In this document: in pieces, positions 27,954 through 37,510 of the stretch | Layout: the number at the start of each line of letters is the position of its first letter | Numbering within the stretch: the stretch's first letter is position 1 | Source of the DNA: JAGVSZ01 sp019137045 | Lineage (GTDB): Bacteria; Pseudomonadota; Gammaproteobacteria; Burkholderiales; SG8-39 | Length of the DNA: 64,000 nucleotides | Direction of reading: 5' to 3' | NCBI GenBank assembly: GCA_046347635.1 | Contig: JAXMFT010000003.1 | Coordinates: 186,001 to 250,000, forward strand | Notes under the pieces: model-generated | What the model saw: the letters and a program-made list of their open reading frames with translations, nothing else | Told to the model about the DNA's origin: nothing | Databases searched by the model: none | Position numbers and translations under genes: made by a program

Positions 27954-28571
27954 TCATTCCGCGGCGAGGACGGATTGGCGGGCGTCCGGGTCGGCCACCC
28001 GCACCACCCCCGTCTCGAGCACGAGCCGGCCGTCGAGGAACCAGCGCACGGCCTGCGGATAGATGCGGTGCTCCTGCGCGAGCACGCGCGCGGCGAGCGC
28101 GTCTTCGGCGTCGCCCGGCAGCACCGGCACCGCCGCCTGGATCACGATCGGCCCGTGGTCGAGCTCGGGCGTCACGAAGTGCACCGTGGCGCCGTGCACC
28201 TTCACGCCGGCCGCGAGCGCGCGCGCGTGGGTGTGCAGTCCGGGGAATGCCGGCAGCAGCGAGGGATGGATGTTCAGCAGGCGCCCTTCGTAGCGCCGCA
28301 CGAAGGCGGGCGTGAGGATCCGCATGAAGCCCGCGAGCGCGACCAGCCGCGGCCGAAACCGGTCGATCTCCGCGGCGAGCGCGTCGTCGAACGCGTCGCG
28401 GCGCGCGTACCCCGCGTGTCCGACCACGGCGGTCCCGAGCCCGCGCTCGCGCGCATAGGCGAGGCCCGCCGCGGAGGCCTGGTTGCTGATCACCGCGGCC
28501 ACCGGGAGCCCCGCCTCGACGAGGGCGCGCAGGTTGCTGCCGCGGCCGGAGATGAGGACGACGACGCTCAC
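27954..28571 (-). CDS. purN: Phosphoribosylglycinamide formyltransferase
   Basis: Third step of purine synthesis: formyl-tetrahydrofolate-dependent GAR transformylase. ISGRGSNLRAL is the substrate loop. NIHPSLLPAFPGLHTH has the catalytic Asn and His; HFVTPELDHGPIVIQ carries the catalytic Asp. 205 aa, standard. It begins with GTG at 28571. A TAGAAT hexamer at 28583-28578 on the minus strand would start transcription almost at this codon, so a very short or absent leader is possible. Confidence 0.95.
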   Translation of the reverse strand: MSVVVLISGRGSNLRALVEAGLPVAAVISNQASAAGLAYARERGLGTAVVGHAGYARRDAFDDALAAEIDRFRPRLVALAGFMRILTPAFVRRYEGRLLNIHPSLLPAFPGLHTHARALAAGVKVHGATVHFVTPELDHGPIVIQAAVPVLPGDAEDALAARVLAQEHRIYPQAVRWFLDGRLVLETGVVRVADPDARQSVLAAE

Positions 28572-28608
28572 GGCGTGATTCTAAGCGACCGCGGCGCGCG
28601 CCCCGCCG

Positions 28609-29760
28609 TCAGCCGTGGCGGCGCAGCAGGAACAGCCCGGCCGCAGCGAGCGCCATGGCCGTCGCCGCCACCCCGAAGGCGCCGGCGAGCGAGCTCGCCG
28701 CGACGACGGGCTCCAGCACGAGCGGCGAGGCGAACTGACCGAGGAAGATGGTGGCGGTCAGCCCGCCCACCATCCGTCCGCGCAGCGCGGGCGGCGCGAG
28801 CGCGAGCACCCCCACGCTGCAGTAGGGGAAGAAGAGGCCGACGCCGAAACCGGACGCGACGGCGCCCGCGACCACCAGCCAGTAGCTGTCCGCGAGCCCG
28901 ATCAGCCCGTAGCCGAGCGCCATCGCGGCGAGCGCGCGCGCGTACACGCCGAGCGGCCCGTCGAACCGGCGCACCCGCGGGAAGGCCGCGGCCCCGGCCG
29001 CGGCGGCCAGCGACGAGACCGCGATCGCCCCGCCCGCCGCTGCGCTCGCGTCGATCCCGATCGTGCGCACCAGGAACGGGAGCTGGACCGGCGTCATGTA
29101 GAACATCACGACGGCGAAGAGCGTGATCGCGTACGCGGCAGCGACTCGCCCGGCGGCAACGCGCTGCGCGTCGCCGGGAGCGGGCGCGCGGCCGCTCGCG
29201 CGCGGCGGCTCGGCGAGGAAGACCACGGCCGGAGCGAGGGCCACCCAGCCGCTCAGATAGATCAGGAACGGCAGGCGCCAGTCCACGTCCGCGAGCACCC
29301 CGCCGAGCCCCACCGTCAAGACGGCGCCGAGCGACATCGCCGCGCTCTGCAGCGCCGCAAAGCGCGCGCGCGCCTCGCCGCTGAAGTAGTCGCCGGCGAG
29401 CGCCGTCATCGTGGTCATGGTGCCGGCGATCGCGACGCCGAGGACGAACCGGCTCGCGAGGATCGCGTGGAGGTCCTGCAGCACGTAGCCGGCGGCGCCG
29501 GCGGCGCCGTAGAGCACGAGGCTGCCGTTGAGCAGCGCGAGGCGCCCGAAGCGATCCACGATCGCGCCGGCGAGCGGCGCGCAGAGCGCGATGGCGAGCG
29601 CGGGCGCGGTGAGGACGAGCTTGGTCAGCAGCTCGACGCCCGCGACGGCGCGATACGCGTCGGCCATGCGCGGCAGCGCCGGCGCGATCGTCGCCGCCGC
29701 CATCACCGTCAGGCACGCGACCAGCAGGAGGGTGGCCTTGCGGCCGGTGGCGGAAGGCAA
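28609..29760 (-). CDS. Major facilitator superfamily transporter
   Basis: A polytopic membrane protein of about 383 residues with some twelve hydrophobic segments. The MFS loop motif GAIVDRFGRLALLNGS lies between segments 2 and 3. Its conserved RFVLGVAIAGTMTTMTAL resembles multidrug/efflux MFS members. The frame has no ATG near the first helix; TTG at 29760 is the best candidate and the start is uncertain. The substrate cannot be told. It is downstream of the diguanylate cyclase on the same strand, across a 182-bp gap in which I see nothing. Confidence 0.85.
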   Translation of the reverse strand: MPSATGRKATLLLVACLTVMAAATIAPALPRMADAYRAVAGVELLTKLVLTAPALAIALCAPLAGAIVDRFGRLALLNGSLVLYGAAGAAGYVLQDLHAILASRFVLGVAIAGTMTTMTALAGDYFSGEARARFAALQSAAMSLGAVLTVGLGGVLADVDWRLPFLIYLSGWVALAPAVVFLAEPPRASGRAPAPGDAQRVAAGRVAAAYAITLFAVVMFYMTPVQLPFLVRTIGIDASAAAGGAIAVSSLAAAAGAAAFPRVRRFDGPLGVYARALAAMALGYGLIGLADSYWLVVAGAVASGFGVGLFFPYCSVGVLALAPPALRGRMVGGLTATIFLGQFASPLVLEPVVAASSLAGAFGVAATAMALAAAGLFLLRRHG

Positions 29761-29942
29761 GGGAAATCGGACGGCAATGGGAGCGTCGAGGATACCCGGA
29801 CGGGCGCCGCCCGCGGGCGGCCGCGATTCCGCCTCGGGTCGGGCCGCGGACGAGCGCCCCGGCCCTCGCGTGCGGCGCGAGCGGGACTCGACCGACGCCG
29901 GCGGCCGGCCGCTGATGCGCGGGCGAGCCTCGCGACGGCGCG

Positions 29943-32579
29943 CTAGGACGAGTAGAACTGGAAGCGGTTCTTGCCCGCCTCCTTGACGCGGTACATCGCC
30001 GCGTCGGCGTGCTTGAGCAGCGCCTCGGGCGTGGTGCCGTCGCGCGGGTAGATGCTGATGCCGATGGAGGCGCCGATCTCGAAGTGCCGCCCGCCCGCGG
30101 CCACCGGCTCGGTGAGCGCGGACAGGATCTTCTCGGCGACGAGGCTCGAGTCCTCGGGCACGCGCTGGCCGGAGAGCAGCACCACGAACTCGTCGCCGCC
30201 GAGGCGCGCGACGGTGTCGGACTCGCGCACGCACTCGCGCAGGCGGCGCGCGACGGTGCGCAGCGCGTAGTCGCCCATCAGGTGGCCGAACTGGTCGTTC
30301 ACCGCCTTGAAGCCGTCCAGGTCGATCAGCATCACCGCGACCAGGGCGTCGTTGCGCCGCGCGAGCGTGATCGACTGCTGCAGGCGGTCCTCGAGCAGCC
30401 GCCGGTTCAGCAGCCCGGTCAGCGCGTCGTGGTCGGCGAGGTGCTGGATGCGCTGCTCGCGCTCCTTGCGCGCGGTGATGTCCAGCATCACCCAGATCGA
30501 GCCCTCGCCCACCGCGGCGGCGTCGATCGCGCGCCCGCGCAGTTCGCACCAGAACGTCGTCCCGTTCTTGCGCCGGACCATCAGCTCGGTCTCGAACACC
30601 CGGCCCTGCTCCATCGCGGCCGGCGCCTGGCGGCGCACGTAGTCCCACTCGGCCGGGTCGGCGTAGAAGGCCAGCGTCGGCTTGCCCGCCAGCTCCTCGG
30701 GCCGGTACCCGACCATCTCGGCGAACTTCGCGTTGCACTTCTGGATCGTGTCCGCGCGCACGACCGCGAGCCCTTCGGACACCGCGTCGAAGATCAACCG
30801 CTGCTCGGCGAGCGCTTCGGACAGCTCGTGCTCCTTCGCCTTGATCGCGGTGACGTCGGTAGCGGTGCCGGTGACGCCGACCACCGCCCCGCGCGCGTTG
30901 CGCACGGGAGTCGCGTTGAGACTGAGCACGACCTCGCCGCCCCTGCGCGTGCGGTGCAACGTCTCGAAATGGGACGCCGTCCCGTCGTTCATGACGCGCA
31001 CGAGCATCGCCGTCGTGCGGTCGCGATCGCCCTCGGGCTGCGAGTCCACCAGGCGCTCGGCGAGCATGTCCTCCGGCTCGCAGCCGAAGATCTGCCGCGT
31101 CGCGCGCGGGCTGAGGTAGGTCCAGCGCCCCTCGCGGTCGACCGCCCACACCAGGTCGTTCGCGGTCTCGACCAGGTGGCGGAAGTGGCTCTCGCTCTCG
31201 CGCAGGCGCTCCTCGACCGCCTTCCGGTCCGAGATGTCGATGATCGAGCCGGCGAACCGCACCGCGCTGCCGCGGGCGTCGCGCACCGCACGCCCGTGCC
31301 CGTGCACCCAGGTGTACGTCCCGTCCGCGCGGCGCAGGCGGTACTCGCAGTCGAACGTCTCGTCCCCCTCCACGCAGCGCGTCATCGCGCTCATCACCCG
31401 CTCGCGGTCCTCCGGGTGCAGCCGGTCGGAGAAGAAGAACAGGGTCTGGAAGTCGGCGTCCGCGCGATACCCGAGGATCTCCTTGAACCGCGGCGAGAAG
31501 TAGTTCGCGTTGTCGACGATGCTCCAGTCCCACAGCCCGCTCTGCGCCGCCTTGACCGCGAGGTCCAGGCGCTCCTCGCTCGCGCGCAGGGCCGCCTCGG
31601 CGCGCTTCGCCTCGGAGATGTCGGCGCACACCACCACCACGCCGGACTCCGGCCTGCCGGCGACGATCGACTGGCCGGAGACGTCGCACCACACCTGCGC
31701 GCCGTCGCGACGGAGCAGCGCCATCTCGCTCCGGTACAGGCGACCCTCCACGAGCGCGCGGTGGCTCTCCTGGATCTTCGCGTCCCCCACCGCCTGCTCG
31801 GAGAAGAACATGCGCACCGACTGCCCGATCAGCGCGCCTCGGGGGTAACCCACGATGCGCTCCACTTCGCGGTTGCAGTCGACGATGCGGAGGTTGCGCA
31901 GGAACATGATCCCGACAGTGGCGGCGTCGAAGAGACCGCGCTGCTCGGCCAGCAGCCGCTCGTTGGCCAGGCCGCGCTCGATGCTCTGCAGCACCGACCG
32001 GTGGAGGTGCGTCGACACCCGCCACGCTGCCGCCAGGAACACGACGACGAGCAGCGCCATCGCGCGGCTGAGCTCCCCGCCGTGCGCGATGAAGCTCGCG
32101 CCCAGGGCGACCAGCATCGGCCCCGCGAACCACAGGAACGCGGAGCGGCTGGCCGCGAAAATCCCCATCGCGGCGATCGCCAGGCCGCCGATCAACAGGG
32201 CGACGAAGGCGTGCTGCGCGACCGACCCCCGGTCGACCAGGAGGACGAGGGCCGCCCAGGCGCAGCCCATTGCCGCGGCCCCGGCGACGAAGCGGCTCTC
32301 CCACAGCGACGCGCTCGCCACGGTGCGCGCGGCGGCGCGATACCAGCGCACGAGGAGATACCGCAGGAGCACGACCGCCGCCGTGGCGGCGAACCAGGCG
32401 CTCAGGCCGGCCCGGTTCCCGACCTTCCAGAACACCCAGACGCAGATCGCCGCCACGATCAGCGCGAGCGGAAGCGTCGGCGTGACCTGGCGATAGAGGA
32501 GTGCGACCCGCTCGGCGGCGATCGCGTCCGGATCGGGTTGCGAGAAGGTCGCAGCGCCCGTGGTGGAATCGACGTCCAT
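29943..32579 (-). CDS. Membrane-anchored multi-PAS diguanylate cyclase
   Basis: An 878-residue signalling protein that should make c-di-GMP. The N-terminal part (about 30-195) has six hydrophobic segments forming a membrane sensor. Four PAS/PAC modules follow, each ending in a variant of D-I-S/T-x-x-K (ADISEAKRAE, IDISDRKAVE, TDVTAIKAKE, LDITARKERE). The GGDEF domain is intact: LADHDALTGLLNRR, then RESD (inhibitory site) five residues before GGDEF at about residue 794. No EAL domain. The ATG at 32579 is used; a further in-frame TTG lies upstream at 32612. No partner gene is adjacent, so the signal is unknown. Confidence 0.93.
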   Translation of the reverse strand: MDVDSTTGAATFSQPDPDAIAAERVALLYRQVTPTLPLALIVAAICVWVFWKVGNRAGLSAWFAATAAVVLLRYLLVRWYRAAARTVASASLWESRFVAGAAAMGCAWAALVLLVDRGSVAQHAFVALLIGGLAIAAMGIFAASRSAFLWFAGPMLVALGASFIAHGGELSRAMALLVVVFLAAAWRVSTHLHRSVLQSIERGLANERLLAEQRGLFDAATVGIMFLRNLRIVDCNREVERIVGYPRGALIGQSVRMFFSEQAVGDAKIQESHRALVEGRLYRSEMALLRRDGAQVWCDVSGQSIVAGRPESGVVVVCADISEAKRAEAALRASEERLDLAVKAAQSGLWDWSIVDNANYFSPRFKEILGYRADADFQTLFFFSDRLHPEDRERVMSAMTRCVEGDETFDCEYRLRRADGTYTWVHGHGRAVRDARGSAVRFAGSIIDISDRKAVEERLRESESHFRHLVETANDLVWAVDREGRWTYLSPRATRQIFGCEPEDMLAERLVDSQPEGDRDRTTAMLVRVMNDGTASHFETLHRTRRGGEVVLSLNATPVRNARGAVVGVTGTATDVTAIKAKEHELSEALAEQRLIFDAVSEGLAVVRADTIQKCNAKFAEMVGYRPEELAGKPTLAFYADPAEWDYVRRQAPAAMEQGRVFETELMVRRKNGTTFWCELRGRAIDAAAVGEGSIWVMLDITARKEREQRIQHLADHDALTGLLNRRLLEDRLQQSITLARRNDALVAVMLIDLDGFKAVNDQFGHLMGDYALRTVARRLRECVRESDTVARLGGDEFVVLLSGQRVPEDSSLVAEKILSALTEPVAAGGRHFEIGASIGISIYPRDGTTPEALLKHADAAMYRVKEAGKNRFQFYSS

Positions 32580-32779
32580 GTCCGGCCCTGGGGGAGCCGG
32601 AAGTATAGGCAACGGGCCGCGCGCTCACGCGGCACTAGTTCCTTGGCGCCGCGCCCGGGATCGCCGGACGCGGCGCGCGCGAGTGCCTCCTGTCGATCGC
32701 GTGCGCATGGCCGCGCGCGCCGGGTGAACGCAGGCGGCAGAGGATAGCATCGGGGCTTTCCCGGTCCGCGCGTCCACAC

Positions 32780-33691
32780 TTGCCCGACGAGCCCGCCCCC
32801 TACCGCGGCCGCTTCGCGCCGTCGCCCACCGGACCGCTGCACTTCGGGTCGCTCGTGGCCGCGCTCGGCAGCTGGCTCGATGCGCGCGCGGCGGGCGGCG
32901 AGTGGCTCGTGCGCATCGAAGACCTCGACGCGCCGCGCGCGGCCCCCGGCGCGGCGTCGGACATCCTGCGCACGCTCGAGGCGCTCGGCCTGCAGTGGGA
33001 CGGGCCGGTGCTGCGCCAGAGCGGACGGGCCGAGGCATACCGCGCCGCGCTCGACCTGCTGGCGCGCACGGGCGCGACGTATCCGTGCGCCTGCTCGCGC
33101 CGCGAGATCGGCGACGGCGCGCGTGCCGGCGTCGACGGCGGGCTCGTCTATCCCGGGACCTGCCGCGCCGGCCTGCCGCCGGGGCGCGCCGCGCGCGCGC
33201 TGCGCGTCCGCGTGGGGAACGCCGTGATCCGGTTCGACGACGCGGTGCAGGGCGGCGTGCGCCACGTCCTGGCGGACGACGTCGGGGACTTCGTCCTGCA
33301 GCGGGCGGACGGGCTGTGCGCCTATCAGCTCGCGGTGGTCGTCGACGACGCGGCGCAGGGCGTCACCGACGTCGTGCGCGGCGCCGACCTGCTCGACTCG
33401 ACGCCGCGGCAGATCTTCCTGCAGCGGCTGCTCGGCCTGCCCACGCCCCGGTACCTCCATCTTCCCGTCGCCACCGACGCGCGCGGCGTGAAGCTCTCGA
33501 AGCAGACCGGCGCCCCGCCGATCGACCGCGCGCGACCCGGCGCTGCGCTCGCCGGCGCGCTGCGGTTCCTCGGCCAGCGCGTCGACGCCGAGCTCGTCGA
33601 CGACCGCCCGGCGGTGCTGCTCGCGTCCGCGCGCGCGCGCTGGGACCGCGCGTCGATTCCGCGCGCGCGGTCGGCGCTCGCGCCGGCCTGA
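32780..33691 (+). CDS. gluQ: Glutamyl-Q tRNA(Asp) synthetase
   Basis: Truncated glutamyl-tRNA synthetase that glutamylates queuosine in tRNA(Asp). It has the HIGH-type motif PTGPLHFGSL, then a zinc site (YPCACSRREI with a distal YPGTCR), and the KMSKS-type motif KLSKQTG. It lacks the anticodon-binding domain; 303 aa, as expected. The only upstream start is TTG at 32780. Its presence implies a queuosine pathway; note three QueG-like proteins at the right edge. Confidence 0.9.
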   Translation: MPDEPAPYRGRFAPSPTGPLHFGSLVAALGSWLDARAAGGEWLVRIEDLDAPRAAPGAASDILRTLEALGLQWDGPVLRQSGRAEAYRAALDLLARTGATYPCACSRREIGDGARAGVDGGLVYPGTCRAGLPPGRAARALRVRVGNAVIRFDDAVQGGVRHVLADDVGDFVLQRADGLCAYQLAVVVDDAAQGVTDVVRGADLLDSTPRQIFLQRLLGLPTPRYLHLPVATDARGVKLSKQTGAPPIDRARPGAALAGALRFLGQRVDAELVDDRPAVLLASARARWDRASIPRARSALAPA

Positions 33692-33698
33692 CGAAGCG

Positions 33699-34505
33699 CT
33701 ACAGCGCGCGCTCCGCGAGGAAGGTCCCGATCGCGCGCCAGTACTCCTCCTGGGCGCCGAGGTCGTTGTGCCCGGCGCCGGGAATTCCCACCCAGCGCTT
33801 CGGCCCCGCCCACGCCGCGAAGAGGCGGCGCGAGTGCTCGGGCGGGACGATCGCGTCCCGCTCCCCGACGAGCGCGAGCAGCGGGACGCCGATCGCGGGG
33901 GCGCGGGCGAGCGAGTCGAACGGATGCTTCAGCAGCCAGCGCACCGGCAGAAACGGGTAGTGCCGCGCGCCGATCGCGACCATGCTGTCGAAGGGCGCCA
34001 CGAGCACGACGCCCGCGACGCGACGGCGCGACGCCAGGTGCACCGCCACGCCGCTGCCGAGGCTGCGCCCGACCAGGACGATGCGGGCGCGATCGACGTC
34101 CGGGCGCGCCGCCAGCGCGTCGAAGACGCGCTCCGCGTCGGCGCACAGCGCCTGCTCGGACGGCTTGCCGTCGCTCTGGCCGTAGCCGCGATAGTTCACC
34201 AGCGCCAGCGACCACGCCTCCGGCCACGGCTCCGCGGCCTGCCGGGAGATTTCCTCGGCGTTGCCGCCGAAGTAGACGAGGAGCGGCGCGGGCGCGCGCG
34301 CGGCGCGAACGAGCCAGCCGCGCACGGTGACGCCGTCGCCCGCTTCGACGCTCAGCCCCTCCACCGCGCGCCCGGCGCGGGCGGGCGGCGGGCGCGCCGG
34401 GCCGGGCGGCGGCTGGAACAGCATGCCGTCCTGCGCCAAGTACAGCGCGCCCGGCACGCCGAGCGCCAGCGCCGCGACGAGGACGAGCCAGGCGATCACG
34501 TCCAC
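33699..34505 (-). CDS. Membrane-anchored alpha/beta hydrolase
   Basis: A 268-residue protein with an N-terminal hydrophobic anchor (VIAWLVLVAALALGVPGALYL). The hydrolase core has YFGGNAEE (oxyanion region), the nucleophile elbow GRSLGSG, an Asp in GERDAIVPPEHS and the catalytic His in PGAGHND. This is the S33/abhydrolase_5 style of the family. The start is GTG at 34505. The substrate is unknown. Convergent with gluQ (7-bp gap) and 10 bp after the EamA gene. Confidence 0.88.
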   Translation of the reverse strand: MDVIAWLVLVAALALGVPGALYLAQDGMLFQPPPGPARPPPARAGRAVEGLSVEAGDGVTVRGWLVRAARAPAPLLVYFGGNAEEISRQAAEPWPEAWSLALVNYRGYGQSDGKPSEQALCADAERVFDALAARPDVDRARIVLVGRSLGSGVAVHLASRRRVAGVVLVAPFDSMVAIGARHYPFLPVRWLLKHPFDSLARAPAIGVPLLALVGERDAIVPPEHSRRLFAAWAGPKRWVGIPGAGHNDLGAQEEYWRAIGTFLAERAL

Positions 34506-34515
34506 GCCGGCGCAA

Positions 34516-35463
34516 TCATCCCGGCCCGGCCGCGCGCTCCTCCCGCGCGGCGAGCGGCGGGGCTCGGCGCCGCCCCGGAACGAGGACCGTCACGAGGGAG
34601 CCGACCACCAGCACGAGCGCGGCGTAGTCGCTCCAGCGCGGCGTCTCGCCGAGCACGAGCGCGCCGCTGAACACGCCGACCACCGGGACCATGAGCGACG
34701 AGAGCCCCGACACGCCCGCGGGCGCGCTCTGCGCGATCTTGGTGAACGCCCAGTAGCAGAACCCGAAGGCGACGAACATGTTGTAGAGCACGCCGATCAG
34801 CGGCCCGGGCGGCAGCGCGCGCAGGTCGAAGCTCCCCTCCTCCACGAACACTGCGTACGCGAGGATCGGCGCCCCGCCGATGACCATCTGCCAGGCGGCG
34901 TAGCTCGTGGTCGGCAGCGCGGTCGGCCACTTGCGGATGAGCACGATCGCGATCGCCCACCCGATCGCGGCGCCGATCATGAGCAGGGCGCCGGTGGGCG
35001 CGCGCTCCACCGCGCGGAACTCCGCCCCGAGGAGCAGCAGCATGCCGGCCATGCCGAGCGCGACCCCGAGCGCGCGCCGGCGGGTGAAGGGCTCGCCGAG
35101 CACCCAGGTGCCGAGCAGGACGCTCCAGATCGGCATCGTGTAGCCGAGGATCGACGCCCGCCCGGACGCCATCAGGGCGACGCCGTGGACCGAGAGGACG
35201 TTCCAGACGGTGATGTTCACGAACGAGACGATGGTGAGCCGGCGCAGCTCCGCGCGCGGCACGCGCCACGGGAGCCCGCGCCAGGCCGCCAGCGCGAACA
35301 GGATCGCCGCGCCGGCCGCGAGGCACCAGGTGCGGAAGTGCATCGGCGCCATGCCGGCGAGCGAGAGCTTGATCATCGGCCAGTTGAAGCCCCACGCGAG
35401 CGTGAGCGCGACCAGCACGCCGATCAGGTGCGGCGGGAAGGTCTGGGAGGCGTCCGGCTTCAT
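34516..35463 (-). CDS. EamA/DMT-family transporter (first copy)
   Basis: A 315-residue protein with ten predicted helices in two EamA repeats; LVALTLAWGFNWPMIKLSL begins the first and LLMIGAAIGWAIAIVLIRK the second. The C-terminal 25 residues are Arg- and Ala-rich and probably cytoplasmic. The ATG at 35463 overlaps the stop of the GalT-like gene by 4 bp, so expression is coupled. Drug or metabolite export is the usual family role; the cargo is not known. Confidence 0.9.
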   Translation of the reverse strand: MKPDASQTFPPHLIGVLVALTLAWGFNWPMIKLSLAGMAPMHFRTWCLAAGAAILFALAAWRGLPWRVPRAELRRLTIVSFVNITVWNVLSVHGVALMASGRASILGYTMPIWSVLLGTWVLGEPFTRRRALGVALGMAGMLLLLGAEFRAVERAPTGALLMIGAAIGWAIAIVLIRKWPTALPTTSYAAWQMVIGGAPILAYAVFVEEGSFDLRALPPGPLIGVLYNMFVAFGFCYWAFTKIAQSAPAGVSGLSSLMVPVVGVFSGALVLGETPRWSDYAALVLVVGSLVTVLVPGRRRAPPLAAREERAAGPG

Positions 35464-36497
35464 GGCGCGCCGAAGCGCGCGCGCAGGTCGGCTGCGACCT
35501 CCTCGGGCGCGAGCATCGCGAAGCGCTCGTCGAGCAGCAGCTGCATGTGCGATGCGTCGGAGACGTGCAGCTGCGGATTCAGGTGGAAGCGCGGCAGCAG
35601 CCGCGCGGTGAGCCAGTGCCGGCGCGGCGCGGCGCCGAACGCGTCGGGCAGCAGGCAGAGGTTGAAGCTCCAGAGCCCGCGCGCGGCGAACGCCGCGAGC
35701 ACGCGCACGAGGCTCGCCGCGAAGTCGGCGATGTCCGCGTCGTCGAGGTCGAGCAGCGTGGCGCGGTCGCGCACCACCGCCAGCGCGTCGCCGAGGACGC
35801 CGGCGGGCGCGAACGGCGCGAGCCAGGCGACCCGGCCCCGCTCCCCGATCCAGCGCGGTCCAGCGCGCTCCGCCGCGATCAGGGCGTCCGCGTAAACGCG
35901 GCCGGTGCGGCGGCGAAACGCCTCCGCGGCGGCGTGCTGGCGCGCAAGGGCGTTCCCGGGCGTCGCGGTCGTGATCACCTGCATGTGCGGGTGCACCTGC
36001 GAGCCGCCCGAGGCGGGCATGAAGTTCCAGGTGGCGATCCCGTACGCCGCGCCCCCGTCGATCCGCCCGGCGGTGAGCCCGATGAACTCGCGCGCCACCG
36101 CGAGCCCGTCGGCGATCAGTCGCGCGGGCATCGCGTCCATCGCCTGCACGTGCTCCCGGCACAGCACCGCGATCGCGGAATAGTCGTCGTAGGGAAAGAG
36201 GTTGGGGACGAGCGTCGCCTCGCCGCGCCGCAGGCGGCCGCCGGGCACCAGCTCCTCCGGGAAGCGCGGCGTGAGCGCGTCGAGCCGCTCGGGGCAGAAC
36301 GGGCAACCCGGCCGGCTGAGCGCCTCGATCGCCGCGAGATCCGGGGCCGGCGGCGCGCGCAGCGCGAAGTGGCAGATCCGCGCCGAGTCGCCGGTGAGCG
36401 GGTCGCGGCGCACCTCGCTCTCGATCTCGGCGAGCGCGAAGCCCGCGCGCGGATCGTGCAGCCGCGTGCGCTTGGTCTGGGCGAGGAACTCGATCAT
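35460..36497 (-). CDS. GalT/HIT-like nucleotidylyltransferase
   Basis: A 345-residue protein resembling galactose-1-phosphate uridylyltransferase. It has a zinc-type CPFCPERL pair, ATWNFMPASGGSQVHPHMQV with the HPHxQ histidine triad (about residue 163), and a HLYISD-like end (LNPQLHVSDASHMQ). No other Leloir genes (galK, galE) are in the window, so galactose use is not shown. It could be a general nucleotidyl or HIT-type adenylyltransferase. Cotranscribed with the EamA gene (ATGA overlap). Confidence 0.75.
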   Translation of the reverse strand: MIEFLAQTKRTRLHDPRAGFALAEIESEVRRDPLTGDSARICHFALRAPPAPDLAAIEALSRPGCPFCPERLDALTPRFPEELVPGGRLRRGEATLVPNLFPYDDYSAIAVLCREHVQAMDAMPARLIADGLAVAREFIGLTAGRIDGGAAYGIATWNFMPASGGSQVHPHMQVITTATPGNALARQHAAAEAFRRRTGRVYADALIAAERAGPRWIGERGRVAWLAPFAPAGVLGDALAVVRDRATLLDLDDADIADFAASLVRVLAAFAARGLWSFNLCLLPDAFGAAPRRHWLTARLLPRFHLNPQLHVSDASHMQLLLDERFAMLAPEEVAADLRARFGAP

Positions 36498-36550
36498 GGG
36501 GCGGGCGGGGGTCGGTCGCGCGGGGACGCAGCGCGGCCGATTCTAGCCCG

Positions 36551-37450
36551 CTACGAACGCACGACGAGCGCCACCCCCAGCATTGCGAGCGCGAATCCGG
36601 CCACGCCCGGCGCGCCGAGTCGCTCGTCGAACATCGCGTACGCGATCACTGCGGTCAGCGGCGGCACGAGGTAGAAGAGGCTCGCCACCTTGGTCGCGGC
36701 GCCGCGCCGGATGAGCAGCGTCAGCAGCGAGATCGCGCCGATCGACAGCACCAGGACGAGCCAGGCGAGCGCGAAGACGAACTCGCCGGTCCAGCGCACC
36801 GGTTCGTGCTCGAAGAGGGCCGCGAACGGCGCCAGCACCGCGGCGGCGGCGACGAACTGGATCACCGCGCCGGCGCGCAGATCGAAGGCGCCGCAGAAGC
36901 GCTTCTGGTAGAGCGTGCCCGCGGTGATGGACGCGAGCGCGATCAGGATCGTGGTCGCGCCGAGCGCGGTCAGCCCGGCGAGCGTCGAGCGCTCCGCCGC
37001 GACCAGCGCGACGCCGCCGAACCCGAGCGCGAGGCCGAGCCACTGCCGGCCGGAGACGCGCTCGCGCAGCACGCCGGTGGCCAGCACCGCGGTCAGGATC
37101 GGCTGTAGCCCGACGATCAGCGCGGCGAGCCCCGCGGACATCCCGGCGTGGATGGCGGTGAAGACGCCCCCGAGGTAGCCGCCGTGCAGGAGCACGCCGG
37201 TCGCGGCGATGTGCGCGGTCTGCGCCGGCGTCGCGGGCCAGGGCGCGCGCAGCAGGAGCGCGATCGGAACCATCAGCGCGAGCACGAGTCCGAACCGAAG
37301 CAGCAGGAAAGTGATCGGCTGCGCGTACGGCAGCCCGTACTTGGCGCCGATGAAGCCCGTGCTCCACAGGAAGACGAAGACGCCGGGCATCGACCGCACC
37401 CAGACCCCGTCCACGCCCGCTGGCGGGCCGGCGGAAACGCTCTCGTCCAT
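36551..37450 (-). CDS. EamA/DMT-family transporter (second copy)
   Basis: A 299-residue protein with about ten helices and two EamA repeats (PGVFVFLWSTGFIGAKYGLP and LGATTILIALASITAGTLYQ). It begins at the ATG at 37450, behind an AGAAGAG-type ribosome-binding site; an in-frame GTG lies 15 bp upstream. It is not a close copy of the first transporter (34516-35463), so it is a separate paralogue. The cargo is unknown. Confidence 0.88.
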   Translation of the reverse strand: MDESVSAGPPAGVDGVWVRSMPGVFVFLWSTGFIGAKYGLPYAQPITFLLLRFGLVLALMVPIALLLRAPWPATPAQTAHIAATGVLLHGGYLGGVFTAIHAGMSAGLAALIVGLQPILTAVLATGVLRERVSGRQWLGLALGFGGVALVAAERSTLAGLTALGATTILIALASITAGTLYQKRFCGAFDLRAGAVIQFVAAAAVLAPFAALFEHEPVRWTGEFVFALAWLVLVLSIGAISLLTLLIRRGAATKVASLFYLVPPLTAVIAYAMFDERLGAPGVAGFALAMLGVALVVRS

Positions 37451-37510
37451 CGCTCTTCTTGACACTAACTTACTGTTTTAATTGTATGTTCTCAGCGTTT
37501 CGCAAGCCGA

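Noticed and set aside
28609..32628. 1339-codon frame containing the MFS transporter
   Set aside because: Only the 3' third (to about 29760) encodes the transporter; the rest is an out-of-frame shadow of the diguanylate cyclase.
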